This document shows positions 1-43,339 of a DNA stretch of 64,000 nucleotides, in pieces. The position numbers and the translations under genes were made by a program. Under the pieces are notes generated by a model. It searched no databases. It saw only the letters and a list, made by a program, of their open reading frames with translations, and was not told the DNA's origin. The stretch comes from Sinonovacula constricta (lineage: Eukaryota > Mollusca > Bivalvia > Cardiida > Solecurtidae), in NCBI GenBank assembly GCA_007844125.1, contig CM017558.1, positions 24,303,824 through 24,367,823 of the forward strand, written 5' to 3'. Positions within the stretch are counted from its first letter, which is position 1. Every line of letters starts with the position of its first letter.

Positions 1-987
1 CTATGACAATTTATATTTAATCTTTGTCCAAATAACTTGTTTCTTATTTTGCTTAATTTTTGACAGTTTTGTTCTTCTCCGCGCGATCTTTAACTAAGTG
101 ATATGTCCATACAGACACAATAAAGGCAACATTTGATATTCAAATACGATACTCGCAAAGCGACAGACCGTTGCGTTTCCTTCCCAATTAAGGCTGTCAA
201 TGTTTCGTATATACAATTTAAATTTGTTATACATAAACAAAGTTAGCACATTTTACAATTACATCGTTTAACCGATGTCACGTGGGTGTCTGGAAATTTA
301 CAACGGATGTAGACGAAGCTGATGTAGTACCGTATGCATGAGAATGAACGCAGTCAACCAAAATAATTACCTCTCGAAACCTGTCAGCCTATTTTGCTAA
401 TAAGGCGTATTTAAACAAATTAAAAAGTTAGTGTGCTTGTTGTTGTTTTTCCTAAAAAAAAGTTTTAAATTGTTAACATTTTCCAATTAATGCCTGCTGA
501 AATTTGTCTGAACCGCGAAAGCAACAGTTTGTGATTGATCGGAGTGTTGTTTTTCTGTCTGTTACGTAACCCCGTGGTCATTTTCAAAAACAGTTATGTA
601 TTACGAAACAGGACGGTCGCCGTTCAATGAATTTATAGCATGACAAGGCCCCATCCGAAGACATAGAGGCATTAAGTTTTCAATATCGAAGCATCAACCA
701 AACATAATAATGGTTTACAGATTGCATACAGTAAATACTGAAATAATGTGTGATAACAAAATTTTTAGGTTACATAGCTTTAAATATTCAGCTTCATAAT
801 CACAGTTTGTTAGGTTTTCAAAGCAGTAATGCAAAAAATGAAAAAATAGCTAAAACTTACACAATCAAGGAAAAACAATAAAACATACACAAGTTAAAAC
901 TGTTATTGTCTTGTCAAAGATACAAACTAAAACTGTCATATATATCAGATATTTTATTACTGGTCAATGTTTTATTTCGTTTTTCAG
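1..987. other. 5' flank or intron of gene 1, no exon seen
   Basis: AT-rich sequence upstream of the first recognisable EGF exon. Because that exon begins in phase 1, an upstream coding exon must exist, and I find no convincing signal-peptide or EGF exon here. The stretch is therefore most likely an intron whose 5' exon lies before the window. Confidence 0.5.
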
Positions 988-30740
<29,753 letters not shown>

Positions 30741-33700
30741 GACAGTACGTTATCGCCATGACAATTAGTGTGGCATTTTCTGTACCTGAGACTGGTAGTT
30801 GAGAAAATCTTACATTGACATCGCTTCATGTTGCCATCGTGACAACCACTCATGCCAACATTACTATCAATGAACCGTGTTACTAACGTAAACTTTTATT
30901 TTTATTCAAACATATTTTTATATTTTGTTATGTTTTGTTATTGCAGCTTTTTTGGCTGCATATGTGTTTTGGATTTTAAAGCATATGCATGTAATATATA
31001 GGTAACGCTTATAAATAGATAAGAGGAACTGTACACTTCATGGCACGGAAAAGCAAGCAATAACAATTACCTTGATCGTTTTACTGTTGCCTTTACTAAT
31101 AGGTCAGAATTGGCATGGAAATTTATAGATAGATAGATTTTTATGGAAATTACATAAGTTGCGCTTTGCGCTTAAACATTTAAACATACAAATCATATTT
31201 TACAATGCCTTTGTTTTTGTTGTTTTGATATTGTTTTTATTTTGTCTACAAGCTTCAGAAGAACGATTGGTAGTTATTTGATATGTAGTTCAGAGGATGC
31301 GTTAAACTTAGGTCTCAGTGGTATGTGGTCTTTATTGTACACTTAATCTAGTCTCTTATGTAGGTAGATATCTCTCTTAGTTCACACTCGGTCCACACTT
31401 TTTGACATACATTGCAACAAGGATGCATTGCTTATATTTGTTAAACTTTGAGACCTGTGTCATTAATGCAATTGTCATATATCAACAGTGTGTAAATTGC
31501 AATTTGCAATTAAGTCCAGAAGAGACTAGTTCATCCTAGTGTTAAGTCACTTCTACTTTCGTATAGATGGACATACCTCTAATCTTTTACGCTGTCTTTG
31601 GACTACCTTGAACTTGGGTGCATAATGAAGAAAATACTTTAATTGGTGTTTCACAATCTGTATAACAGAAGAGTAACAAACGATCAATTATCAATCAGTT
31701 GATAACTAAGAAAATTATTATAAACTTAAAGAGTTTGGTCCTAAGGAGACCTGAATTTACCCGTATGTCAGTCTTATGTCAGTTGTTGCAAGCAAACCTT
31801 TCTTCTATACTAAATATGTAACGAGTTTTAATTACAGTATTCTTAAAAAGTTAAGGCATTTGTTTGTTTCTTTTTTCTTTGTCAAAACTACATTACACTT
31901 TACCTATTTATTACCGAGAAAAACTATTCTTTAACTGAAAGCCCTTCTTGAATGTGGTACACAAATAGCATAATCAGCAATAAAAGTCTTTTATTAATAA
32001 GCAGACCACATTTCATATATGAAATAAAAGCAAGTTAGTTTTGTAAAATTAATGATTTTATTTGTCTCGAGCTATATATCGTGTCAATTTCATCCTGTGA
32101 TCAAAGAACGTACTATCTACAGTTTTTATTCTGTTCTTGGTTTTATTGTGGTGGCGCCGTCATCTGGTTTACAAAGTAAATGTCATCTCCTTTCATCACA
32201 GACAGCCTAGCTGTAAAATATAATACATAGTGTGAACTTCATATCATACTCAATGTAAATAGGAGCCAAGAGGGCTGTATGGAACAATAAATTAACAGGG
32301 TCATTAATAAATTTGTGGGTTTTTTTTTATAATTTCCTACCATTTAGTGCACGGTGTGTTTTGGATATTTTGGCTACATAACAATTGAATTTACAGGACT
32401 CTCCTTTCTCTGGCAGGTTTCCTTAAGCCTTCTTAAGTTAGGTTTTTTAAGCTACAGTCTATATTGAGCATCTTCAAAACAAAGAACATGTGTTTATAAT
32501 ATAATTTTAAGCAGAACAGTTACATTACAAACAACATTATAATCTAATCTTTCTATAGAGACACGTTGGTCTATGGAAGTTGTGGTGTGAAGTTTTAGTT
32601 TATCACATAAAGTTACAACATAAAGCAATTGTTAACATTTTCATAAGACACAATGTGGTAGAAATAGTGGCAATTGGCAAAATAAATTTCACAGATAGTG
32701 CTTGTTCTGAAATTAATAATGTAAGACACTTGCAATTTTAAGGTATTTATTGACTTTTAATGTGCATCTGAAACAACTCCTCTATGACGAAGAAAACAAT
32801 TGTTTTATTATTTAATTTTTGCTTCATTTTCCATACGTTGTAATTGGAAATATCTAATAAACAAGTGTCTTTTAATTTAAATGAAAAATGAAATGTTAGA
32901 CAACTGTAGAACTTTTCAATATGCGTAACCTTATAATTTATAAGGTCTGAGGTTTAAAAGAATCTATAAATATGTATACCGAATGGAGCCAGGGTTTTCA
33001 GATAACTAAACTTATATTTTGTTCATACTAAGGAAACATTTCATAGATTGATGTTTGATAAAAAAAAAAGTCCTGATTTTATTTTTTCAGCGATTTGGGT
33101 GATAACTAAGCTTACAATCAAATTCATAAAAATGAGCTTTTTCCATCAATGTTACTTGTGAATAAGTCGTGATCATCAGTTAATTAAATTAATAAAATTC
33201 AAACCATATATGCTCCACCTCCACATATCAACCACGCATTTGTACATTCTGTATGACGTATTTAATAAGATTTACAATTTCTCATTTTATAATAAACGTA
33301 CATGTGAACATGCCTAAATTACATATTAGTGGTTTGTTTTTATATATTAATATTTGTTTTGTATCCGCCAGAATTTACATCGTGAATATACTTTTGTGTA
33401 TCTTTGTAGTTTATGTTTGCTTTGTGTTTATTATAAAATATTGCATGAATATCTGTTTATGTTACCTTGTATAATAACATTATCATTAAATGAACTTAAA
33501 TACCTAGCCATAACTATTATCTTGGTTTAATGTCTTGAAAGATTGTTTTTTTTTTATAATTATATAGAGACACGTAACTAATTGTGTTTTCTATTTATTT
33601 CACGGATTTGTTTTGTTAGTGTATTTTTTTATTAAAACAAAAGTTGTTTTCATTCCAATGGACGTGAATTTCCCAAAACAGAATTAACTGGAGAAATACC

Positions 33701-33949
33701 CAAAATATTGAAAATGATAAGAATAACATTGTGAAAATAGTCAGAAAGAACTAGTTTTACCATATTTGCCAGATATTTGTTTTCTCATTTCAAACGATGC
33801 ACATTCATATCATCCTCATGACGCAGAGTGGTGTTTAGAAACCAAGCAACACAAGGTTAAAATATAAGCAGCTTTTATGTGCAATTCAATGTTTGAAACA
33901 CACAGTTTATACTTGAATATGTACTAAACTTCTTAAAACTCCCATGCTG
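30741..33949 (+). other. 3' flank of gene 1, possible 3' UTR
   Basis: AT-rich sequence after the stop codon. AATAAA strings occur at 31979-31984, 32023-32028 and 32286-32291 and could serve as polyadenylation signals, but none is singled out by the sequence. No other gene is seen. Confidence 0.45.
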
Positions 33950-34150
33950 GTGATTGTTGTTAGTTGTCTTACTTTGATGGGATTTACACTGCTTGTTTGT
34001 GGTAAAAACATTCAAGAAGTGCAACGTTGGAGAGCTCTCCAAACCAGGTTTAAGCACCCCAGTCGCTCCTTTGGCTGACTGTTACAAGTCAGTAACTGTT
34101 GCTGTTGTTTTTCTCTCCTTTTGTTTGTTATGTTTCGTCACATTTACATT
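33950..34150 (+). repeat. Dispersed repeat R1, copy 3
   Basis: Shares with 39805-40040 the blocks GTTAGTTGTCT-ACTTTGA, TTCAAGAAGTGC, AAACCAGGTTTAAGCACCCC and AGTCG-TCCTTT-GC-GACTG. No coding sequence is seen in it. Confidence 0.8.
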
Positions 34151-35919
34151 TAAGCTATATGCCTTCGTCTAGAGTCTAGTTATTATTTAAATATAAGTTT
34201 TAGTTCTTACATTACCCCTTCTTAAACACTAATTAGCTTGATAGATAATATAGCAGTGGACAGCTAATAGTTGTTGCTGAATAATTGCAAATAAATGTTC
34301 AATATCTGCGTTAACCCTTTATTTCAAACAATTTTTTTTTATCTGTTGTATAGTGAAATGTAGGCCGCTTTTTGCACTGTTGTGGAATTGTATACGAACC
34401 TTACTATGATTCACCATCAAGATCACCCATCATCAAAATATCTCTTCCGAAATAAGCCAGAGTTGACAAAATCTCACTCTAAAATGACAGGGCTAACAAA
34501 ATCTCCCCTACTATGACAAACTAATTTTATATATTCATTTATCACGGAAGAGGCTTTCGTGTTTAAAGATGATAATTCTTGTCGTGATCATTATAATGTT
34601 TAAAAAAATAATAACCTGTATTGTTTATTAATTCTATGTGTCCTTATTCTATTGTATTTGGATTGCATGATTAATCACTAACTAACGCAATATCAGCTAA
34701 TATGTACATAATATTAATACAAATTATTATCACTTAATAAGATGAGATCTTTCTGAATAAGTTACTTGTTGCTTTGATCTATTTCTTATGTATTAGCTGA
34801 AGATATGTGTTAATTATAACAAGCTGCTGTATTGCCATTACCACAAATTAAAAGTTATGGACGTTGGATTTGTTTTTTGAGTTTATTTAAAACTTTGGTA
34901 GACTGCATATCATTTTTAATATTCACAAACTGTAGGTTAAGGATCGCTCTTTTAATACTAGATTAGTAGTTCTCCTGTGATGTTACGTGTGTGACAACTA
35001 TTGTCAACATTTAAAAGTACTCATTCCTAGGGATGCGCAATTCTGGCTCATTCCAAAAACTTTTGGTGCGTTTTAGGGGTCATACGGATATTTTCCTTGT
35101 TCATTTTTATCATTTTCTTATTGTTGCTAGGTCGTGTTTTAACGTACACTCGTTAAACTAAAACAGACCTAGAACTTTACGGCAATCAAAAATCGACTTG
35201 GAATTCATCGGAAAAAAAATCCATCGAAGCCGCTTTACATATTTTAAAGTAAATGAAGACAACGCAGTGGATTTTCTACTGCTTTTCGCCGCGAATCCTC
35301 CGTGAATCCGCTAGGATTCTCCCGTGACCGAAACTCCGCGGGCCAAAACGTCACGAGTCGCAGCGGACAGATATAACTAAGATATTATTTAAAATGATTT
35401 TATTTTGTTTTTCTTTCATTCAATACCTCTGGCAAAAAATAAGTTGTTCTCATAGAAGAAAATTTAAATTTACAAGGTGAACTGTCGAGATTCATTAGTA
35501 AAATAAGATGTACGTCGCAAATAGTTGCAACATACTTGTTTACGACAGGAAAGTATAAGTTTCTACGGAAAACTATTTTTTCCCCTGTTTATGCTGTTAT
35601 AAAAATTGTTAATTTTTTGTCATAATTGATTAGAGCATTCTACGATGTATATTGTTACCACTATTAATAAGTATTTGGACAGTTTTAAATTTTAAATGTG
35701 TAAACTCAGTGGTATGACTTTAAGCTAAATCTAAGTTCTTTAAATGTACAGTAAATAAATATTTAAAATATTTGTCCCATTATTTTTTTCTTTTTGCTTT
35801 GTATTCGTCTCTGTTTTCGTCGCGACATTTAATAGGTGCTAATGATGCAAAAACTTGTAATCGACATTGTCAAGTTATTAAACACTTAATCCAAGTACAG
35901 TTCTGGAACCGTAACAGTT
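34151..35919. other. Intergenic, nothing recognised
   Basis: Mostly AT-rich. A more GC-rich patch with several CpG lies at about 35270-35370 (CGCCGCGAATCC and nearby). I cannot tie it to a promoter or gene. Confidence 0.4.
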
Positions 35920-35924
35920 GTCAC

Positions 35925-36130
35925 ACGATACGATGTACGTACGGTACGATTGCGTTCGATGTACGATACCATGTGCGGTTTTTACACGATACCATACACG
36001 TTACGATTCGATACCATACACGATATGCATTACGATAGAAAATCTACACGATACGATGCGATACGGTGTACGCTTCGATACAACATACTGTACTGTTTCC
36101 GTTTACGTCACGTTACACGAAATACCATGG
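35925..36130. repeat. Degenerate CGATAC-rich tract
   Basis: About 200 bp dominated by irregular reiterations of CACGATAC, CGATACCATACACG and related strings, CpG-rich amid AT-rich DNA. Units are not of constant length. It is a cryptic simple repeat of unknown role. Confidence 0.8.
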
Positions 36131-36759
36131 CAAATGCGACATTTATACTGTACCAACTCGGTTTAGTCCAAATCGTTCTGCTCCAATCGGCCCACTTCCA
36201 GCGCATATAGGCGGTAATGTTTTCACACCATTCAAATGAGACAATACAACTATTTCCATCTAAAAGGTAAAATGTGTAGGCAAATGATAAGTAAGTGACG
36301 CCAATATGATAGCCTGCTTAAACATTGATCAAGTGTGTAAAATGTACCATGTTAAGACAAATTAATTTAAATCTGTAATTTCCTAACATTCTTACACCAC
36401 TCTTCTATACACGTATATTTCAATTTTCTGCCCCTATTCCCCGCATCCGTGTCTGCGTTTTACTGAAGTGAAATTTCACAGCCAGATTATGTGTGCTGGG
36501 ATCTTCAGACATGTATGACATGTCTTCAGACCGGATGCAGGTGTTGTGCACTACAGATAAATGACCACTGCCCGTCTAATTTGAATAGAAACGTTGTGTC
36601 ATAAAAGTGGCAATCTGTGTGGGGGCTTATAATCGCTCGCGTGATTTGTAGGTACAGGTACCGAATAACCTACATAAATGGACTAGCTGCTAGAAAATAA
36701 ATAACATCAGAAACATACCATTGTCTCATACTCAACCCTTTTTCAAGCACTATTTAATT

Positions 36760-37640
36760 AAAAATTCGGTAAGGAATAGTAGAATATGGGTCAATCGGGA
36801 AAAAAACTTAACAAACTAAAAAGATAGAAACAGAACTATTAAATAATAATTATATTATTATGAGACAAAATTGGACTAACAACCGACAAATTAACACCTC
36901 CACTTAATCCTTTCCATGTAGGGATCAAATCCATGAACATTAAAACAAATTTAGAAGACGTAATCGACGTATTTGATAAGATTATTCCCTTAGTTAAACT
37001 CAACTCAAATACTGAGTGCTGAGATATCGCTACCCACATCCACATCTACACCGACGGTAGCAAGGATACAAACAAAAATGCTATAAGAGCATGAGTTATT
37101 ATGATTGAAAATCAACAGAATAAATAAACAAGACCAAAATAAAACTAAGCACTAGACATTCTATATTTAGAAGCAAACTGTTAATTACAACCCATAAAAT
37201 GTGTTCAAATAGAACAAAATTGCCGATCAACAATACATATTTACCCCGGCTCTCTTAGTTATTTACAAGCATTTCAGACAATTTACGGAAATAATAGACA
37301 AGAACTAATCAAAGAAATATATAGATTTAAATACTAAAATACAAATGTTAAGCAAAATCTCTAATATGAATTTGGAGATTGGAACTCACCATCATAATAT
37401 AGCCTATGATTAAATATTACTAGACTCATACTCGGATCCAGCTACCTAGGTGAAGAAAGTAAATCATCCACCCCCACCAAAACGATAATGATTAAGTCAA
37501 GGATAAACATATACGAACAGTCCTCGGTGAGAAGGGAAAATAGTCAAATTAGGAGTATGTTTATATTACGTTGGAGAATCATTGTAACCGGTAAACGCTC
37601 ATTGGTTATGTATCCCAGCGCAAACAGGTTGAAAGTTATG
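36760..37640 (+). mobile_element. Decayed LINE fragment with RNase H-like part
   Basis: Broken plus-strand frames include HIHIYTDGSKDTN (about 37040), the first Asp motif of RNase H, then SLSYLQAFQTIYGNNRQELI and KEIYRF (about 37250-37320), matching the second Asp helix region of LINE-encoded RNase H with its Asp apparently lost. Stops interrupt it throughout. Confidence 0.6.
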
Positions 37641-39804
37641 TAATGTTTAGAATATGAAAATATAACCCTTCACATCGTCAATGAACTCTAAGATCTATAT
37701 AAATAACCAGTACAATCGATAACTAAGGTTATGTATTGTAAATCTTTACCATCTAACCTGATTCTATAAAGGTTAGGAAGGGTTAGTAATTATTCAGTTC
37801 GAATCATTATTTGAAGGGATGTAAAATACTGTCGTTTTAATGGCCTTTGACAACGGTGCAGTTACCATACATTAATGCTTTACTCGAGAACATAGTCATT
37901 ATAAAACGTAATAACATGTTGCTTTTTTTCTGAAAAAAAATAAGTTGAATAATGTATCAAATGAGGCACACACGATTTAAACTAGAAATTTGGGCATGGA
38001 CAATAATAATTTATCAAACAGGAAGTCGGTAACCGTTTGTAAGAAGACCTATACAACATTGTAAACAGTATGATTGTATTAATTTACACAATGATATAAT
38101 CCACGAAAAAAGCAGTGCTTTAATTGGCAATTCTAATAGACAGCTCTATACTGGCTAATTCATATGTGTACAAATCTAATTAATATATGTACTAAGGTAT
38201 TTCGCAAAATATTGGTATAAGAGTGACATTTAAGTTATATTTACTATGTGATTAATATTCTGGGTCATTTTATTGTAGTGTTGCTATTCTCACGATAACT
38301 TTTGTAAAGAGCGAACTGTCAACACTAGTTTCCGTGTTTATTACCATATTGTCCTTTGTCCATGTGAAAATTCAAGTCAGCATTCAATACAATAGGCAAA
38401 GCATTTCAGATAATAAGAAAGTAAGCAGGTTTAAGAATTCGACAGATAGGCGAATTTACGGACACATGTAATCAGCAGTTCTACATAAAGTATGTATGTG
38501 TTGTGTATTTTCATATTCATATGTTGTTGCTGTTTTCAATCTGTAAATTATTATTTTTCATCAAAATTATCACTTAGTCTCGAGACATTCAGCTTCTCGT
38601 GCAACATTTACACATTTGCTTCTTTCATTAAACACTTTAAAACCACAGTACACTATATTTATATGAAGTGCTTGATTCATAGCTATTTCCACCCCTAGCA
38701 CTATCACCCACATATCTAAACTACTTTTTTCGTGCCTTACAGCCGTTCTTTATCACGTTGTTAAATAGTGTGGAAAGTGTATGAAAATTCAGGCATTAAC
38801 AGTTTTGATCGATTCAAATTCTTCAGAAGTCCTCGACAAGTTTCGTACCATAAACTCTCATTTACTTACGACTTATCTACGATGTACACTTCTTTATCTC
38901 ATTATTTACTTAACACCAAATTGATTACGTTTAATGAAAAAAAAACGTTTGCTCGAAGGCAACTTCCATTCATTGCATGTCCTGAAAGTAATCAACTGGG
39001 CACCATTTATTTCAGATTTGTTTTATACTGCTTTGAACGTGATTTTATTTTTACATGATCCCCTTCAAACCAAAGCCACATTAGTGTCATTAAAGGGGCT
39101 TTCAATTCAACATCACACTATCTTGACGCCATTCAAATTAAAGATAACCCTTCTTTTCTCAAATGATCCATCAGATTTACTCCTGAGAACTTACCCTTGA
39201 TAAAGCGAATAACTGATATTTAAATGCAGTATTTCTAGATATAATGACATATATCCAATGACAAAGTCTTTATCAAAATCTATGACAAGTGGAACGAGTT
39301 CAACTTTAGTATTGTAAATGATTATCACCTTGGCAGTGATTAACTTCGTGCTTCCTCCTATGGTATTTACATTTACAACTTATAGGTACACTCTCCAAGT
39401 CCTTTACGTGAGATTGCACAGTAGGTATAACATCGGAACGTTTTTGTACCTTTGTTATAAAATATGCAAATTGCGGATAAATCCTCGGCTTTTTTAATAT
39501 ATTATTTGAATCTTGTTATCTATTAACTCCTCACATTACAATATTTGGTTTTATTGGTTTAGGCTGTTTTCTAAAATTCGAAACTTTTCGCATATGACCT
39601 TATGTCATTGAATGGCATCATTAAATTATTTTATTATACGTCATCGCTTGGGCTGATTTATTTCAAACTACTCTCTCACTTTGGAGCGTTTAGGTTGCCG
39701 AGGCTTTAATCTAGTGAGTATACTGTACATGTGTTAAGCTTACATTATTACTAGTTTTTTTGTCCTTATGTTCATTTTATCAATTTTAATTTCCGATGCT
39801 GTTA
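37641..39804. other. Intergenic, nothing recognised
   Basis: AT-rich; short ORFs at 38492-39200 have no family resemblance. Confidence 0.45.
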
Positions 39805-40040
39805 GTTGTCTCACTTTGACGGGATATTTTTATTTACACTGTTTGTTCGATAGAAAAACCTTCAAGAAGTGCGACGCTGGTGCTCTCCACAAACCAGGTT
39901 TAAGCACCCCAGTCGGTCCTTTTGCCGACTGACAGTTCCAAGGCGCTAACGGCTGGTTTTTCTTTGTGTGTGTTATGTCTCGAATCTCTATTTTGCTACA
40001 TTTAAATTAACCCTGTTTCTCTTTGTCTGGAGGTAGTTTA
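39805..40040 (+). repeat. Dispersed repeat R1, copy 4
   Basis: Second good plus-strand copy; similarity to 33950-34150 runs from TTAGTTGTCTCACTTTGA to about TGTTATGTCTCG. It allows the boundaries of the other copies to be judged. Confidence 0.8.
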
Positions 40041-41744
40041 GATTGAAGTATCTGTCTTAGTTATGATGGGACCTTTTCCAATTTACCTATTGCTAAAACA
40101 AGCTTCAAATCATCAAATATATCTTATACCAGGTATGATGTAGGAACGTTAATTGTGCGGCGCATGTATCGTAGTAGCCAGAGGAAACCACATTGTCCTC
40201 CACTTGGAGGGAACATTGTACTGTTTACAGAGTATTTAAGTCTTCACTTGGTCACTTAAGTCTTCGCTAAAGGTTAAATGAAAATGGATTTAGTCGATTT
40301 GGCAATTGAATATTCCAATTCATGGCGAGGAATTCTATTCATTTACAAGTAGAAAGTATTCTCAGAGAGAATAATGGTCCGGCGGATTATTTATGTAGGG
40401 TTGTAGAGAGAGCTTATGGGACAATTTTGTGGACTGTGACTGAGCTGTTAAAAGGGGATGGGGATACTTTGATGTTTTGTATTAAAACGCAATGCCAAAC
40501 ATGTCAGATTTTTTGTATATTTAAGTCCCCGAAATATGCTACTGTTGATACTTTTACATTAGACAGGTGCGTGTTGGTGTTTGTTTGATAAGTTCAATGC
40601 ATTTATCAATAATATAATCTATTAGCCTTCAAATGAGGGCTCATATTCACCATGCAGAAATGGTGCAGGTAATTGTTGTACATAAGTTTGTTTTTTTTCG
40701 AGGAGATAATTCAAGTAATTATAATCGCTGAATTACTCAATGGCTGCGGCGCTTGTCTTTAAGATTTTTTACAGGGAGGTTACTTATTAAACAGCATTCG
40801 CTTAAGTGTGCGGCGGTTATAGCGCTTGACTATTTTGAAGCCAGTAACTGGATACACACTAGGTGTAGAAACGTGCGAAAACACATGATACGGCGTACCG
40901 GTAACGGCTGACTGATTTGAAGAAAATTGCTTAGAATTTATATGTTAACAATCAACAATGTTAATCATGAAAAAGTGTTTGTATAGAACAACTATGTTAA
41001 AGAAGACAACACGCTTCAAACGTTAACAATATTTATATATTTAACAATGTTATCTGTTTAAACTGGAAGTTCGTTATATTGTGCACTTCAGATATACATA
41101 AAATGCAGATTCATTAATGAACAATGCCGCGTACGAATATTACGCTTTAACAAACCTAAAGGGTCGAAATGGGGAACGAACTGCTCTTTGAATGAACCAG
41201 GAGTAGTGAAGATTTTAAAAACCTGCAAACCCTTTAGATTCAATACTCCGTCTACTAAGTCTTGAAACAGTGACGTAATGAAAACAACATTACAGCAGGC
41301 ATACAATGGGGATAAAAAAGTTGTACTTAAACGTTTTGAATATAAGTCAAAAATGGAAGAAGCGGTTTCTGGCAAAGCAATGTATAAATACGTTAAAAGT
41401 GATTCGACAAATTGTGTTAAAACTTCTTATCATCATTAAATGACATGAGGGAATGATAAAATAAATTTATACAAAAGGCTGTGTAAATTAAATGAGTATA
41501 ATAAATAGTTTGGCTTGTAAAAGATTCATAAAAAGATGCCCCTATGCGTCCTATTGTATCGAGTATATGGAGTGATATCTACCTTTCGTCCAACAAAGAA
41601 CAAAGCATCGTATTGTCAAATGTGTTGATGTTGTACAAACCAAATAACGAACATCTGTCCTACCTCTGGGTTAGGTAAGTTAATGGCACTATAAATAAAT
41701 TGCATGCATAACAAGTCGACAAATGTATCTACACATCCGTTTAA
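40041..41744. other. Intergenic, nothing firmly recognised
   Basis: Contains an 88-codon open frame at 40322-40588 (+) and a 95-codon frame at 41088-41375 (-), neither like any family I know and neither with splice or UTR context. Treated as non-genic or old repeat sequence. Confidence 0.35.
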
Positions 41745-42009
41745 ATGGCAACAGCAACTCCAGCACAGAAACGTGAACTATCAACCAGCCGTAAACCTAG
41801 CCCTTCATATAAGAAGCCACCTAAGCAAGTTAAGGGTACAGTCGATGGCAGTGATCCTGATAGGGGGTGATATACTCCACTATGCAGGTAGTTGTGAAGA
41901 GCTTAAAGCTACTCTAAGCGAACACATTAATACTTCCGTCAAAGAAATGACACAATCAGCAGCCGACATAAATCTCATTTATAAAAATGTGATAAATAAA
42001 CTGCAATAA
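41745..42009 (+). pseudogene. Possible retrotransposon ORF1 remnant
   Basis: From an ATG at 41745 one frame reads a polar, Ser/Pro/Lys-rich stretch (RKPSPSYKKPPKQ) for about 43 codons to a TGA. A second frame continues with a helical-looking SCEELKATLSEHINTSVKE to 42009. A basic head followed by coiled-coil-like sequence resembles LINE ORF1 proteins, but similarity is weak. Confidence 0.3.
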
Positions 42010-43339
42010 ACACCTTACGCAAACGACCTAGAACCGGCCAATCATTGACAGTTCTGCCGTAATGCATCGGCTCACCTGTATATTTTGCATGCCAGTATTA
42101 AAAGAAACAAACGGTTCGCTTTAGCCTTATCTGCCGAACGGTTAGTATAAGACTGGGTGGTTGAAAGCTTTTGCTTGTTTGTTTTGCATAAGTTGACAAC
42201 AAAATGTAATATATACTGTCTGCTAACTTCGTACTGCATTCAACCCGTCCGTCAGTTATTTGAGGAATGCGGGCGGTTTGCTTCTCCGTCCGTCCATCCA
42301 TTTGGACATCAATCCATCTTACACTAAGCTCTCCGTCTAACTGTCTGCTTTCTTGATGGAATATTCGGGGTTACCTTAATCTGAGATGAGTGTACCATTT
42401 CTCAGTTTTTTATATACGCTGAAAACGCCTTATTAATAAACGTTAATCCTGGATAAATAAACCAATTATGTTGCTACTCGTGTGACGGTCCAATGTCCAA
42501 GAACAACAACCGACCTTTCAATCTCATTAACTTTTTTCCCTCTGATTGATTTTTATAACGGTTTTTTGGTCTGGATCTTCTAGTTCCCAGTGTACAAGTT
42601 GAAGGATCGAAGGCAACCACTAAACATACTACTTTCCCTCCCCCATCCCCCTTCTTTTTGTTTTGTATGGCTCGCTGTTTTGTATAATGCATAATATGTT
42701 TGGATTGTTTTTATAATCTTAGCTGTTTCTTCTGTTCCTATGACAAACCTGTGAATCCTCCTAAGCGATTGTCATTCCTTGTCCTACTTTGTTAATTTAT
42801 TTTCAGACTAAAAATTATGAAATATATAAATCTAAAAAAGTCATACATTCTCTTAATCATTTTCTGTTCTTTGTTGTTTTTTTTCTCCTATATCACTGGG
42901 GTTGTAACAATAGTCTTCATTGGTTCCTTTACAACTTTGAACCACATTAACCATGTTTTCTTTGCCTAACTGTTTTGGTTGTTCCAACTTCCAAATACCA
43001 CTGGTTACTATTCATTAAGTATTACTAACTATAATTACGAGAAGAATGAGACATTTAAACCAGCTTAGAAATGTTTTTGAAAACGAATACCACATATATT
43101 CCTTTGATATTCCTTTCACTCCTTATATGGTCTAAATCTATTATTCCGTTCACCAATTGTATTTGTTACTTATTCATGTCTACCGTGTCTACTCACGTAT
43201 TATTGCTTGTTATGCCTTATGATATATACAACATGATTCCTCGATTATACTGCCGTGTTCTTTTCATTATTATTTGTTAGTAAGCATGTGTGTGAACCAA
43301 ATAACATGACTGATACTTAAAACAACTCACCGAGGGTTA
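42010..43339. other. Intergenic, nothing recognised
   Basis: AT-rich, with T-rich and C-rich patches near 42640-42660. No gene or repeat family is supported. Confidence 0.45.

Noticed and set aside
40322..40588. 88-codon plus-strand ORF as a gene
   Set aside because: No family resemblance, no splice context and composition typical of chance frames in AT-rich DNA.
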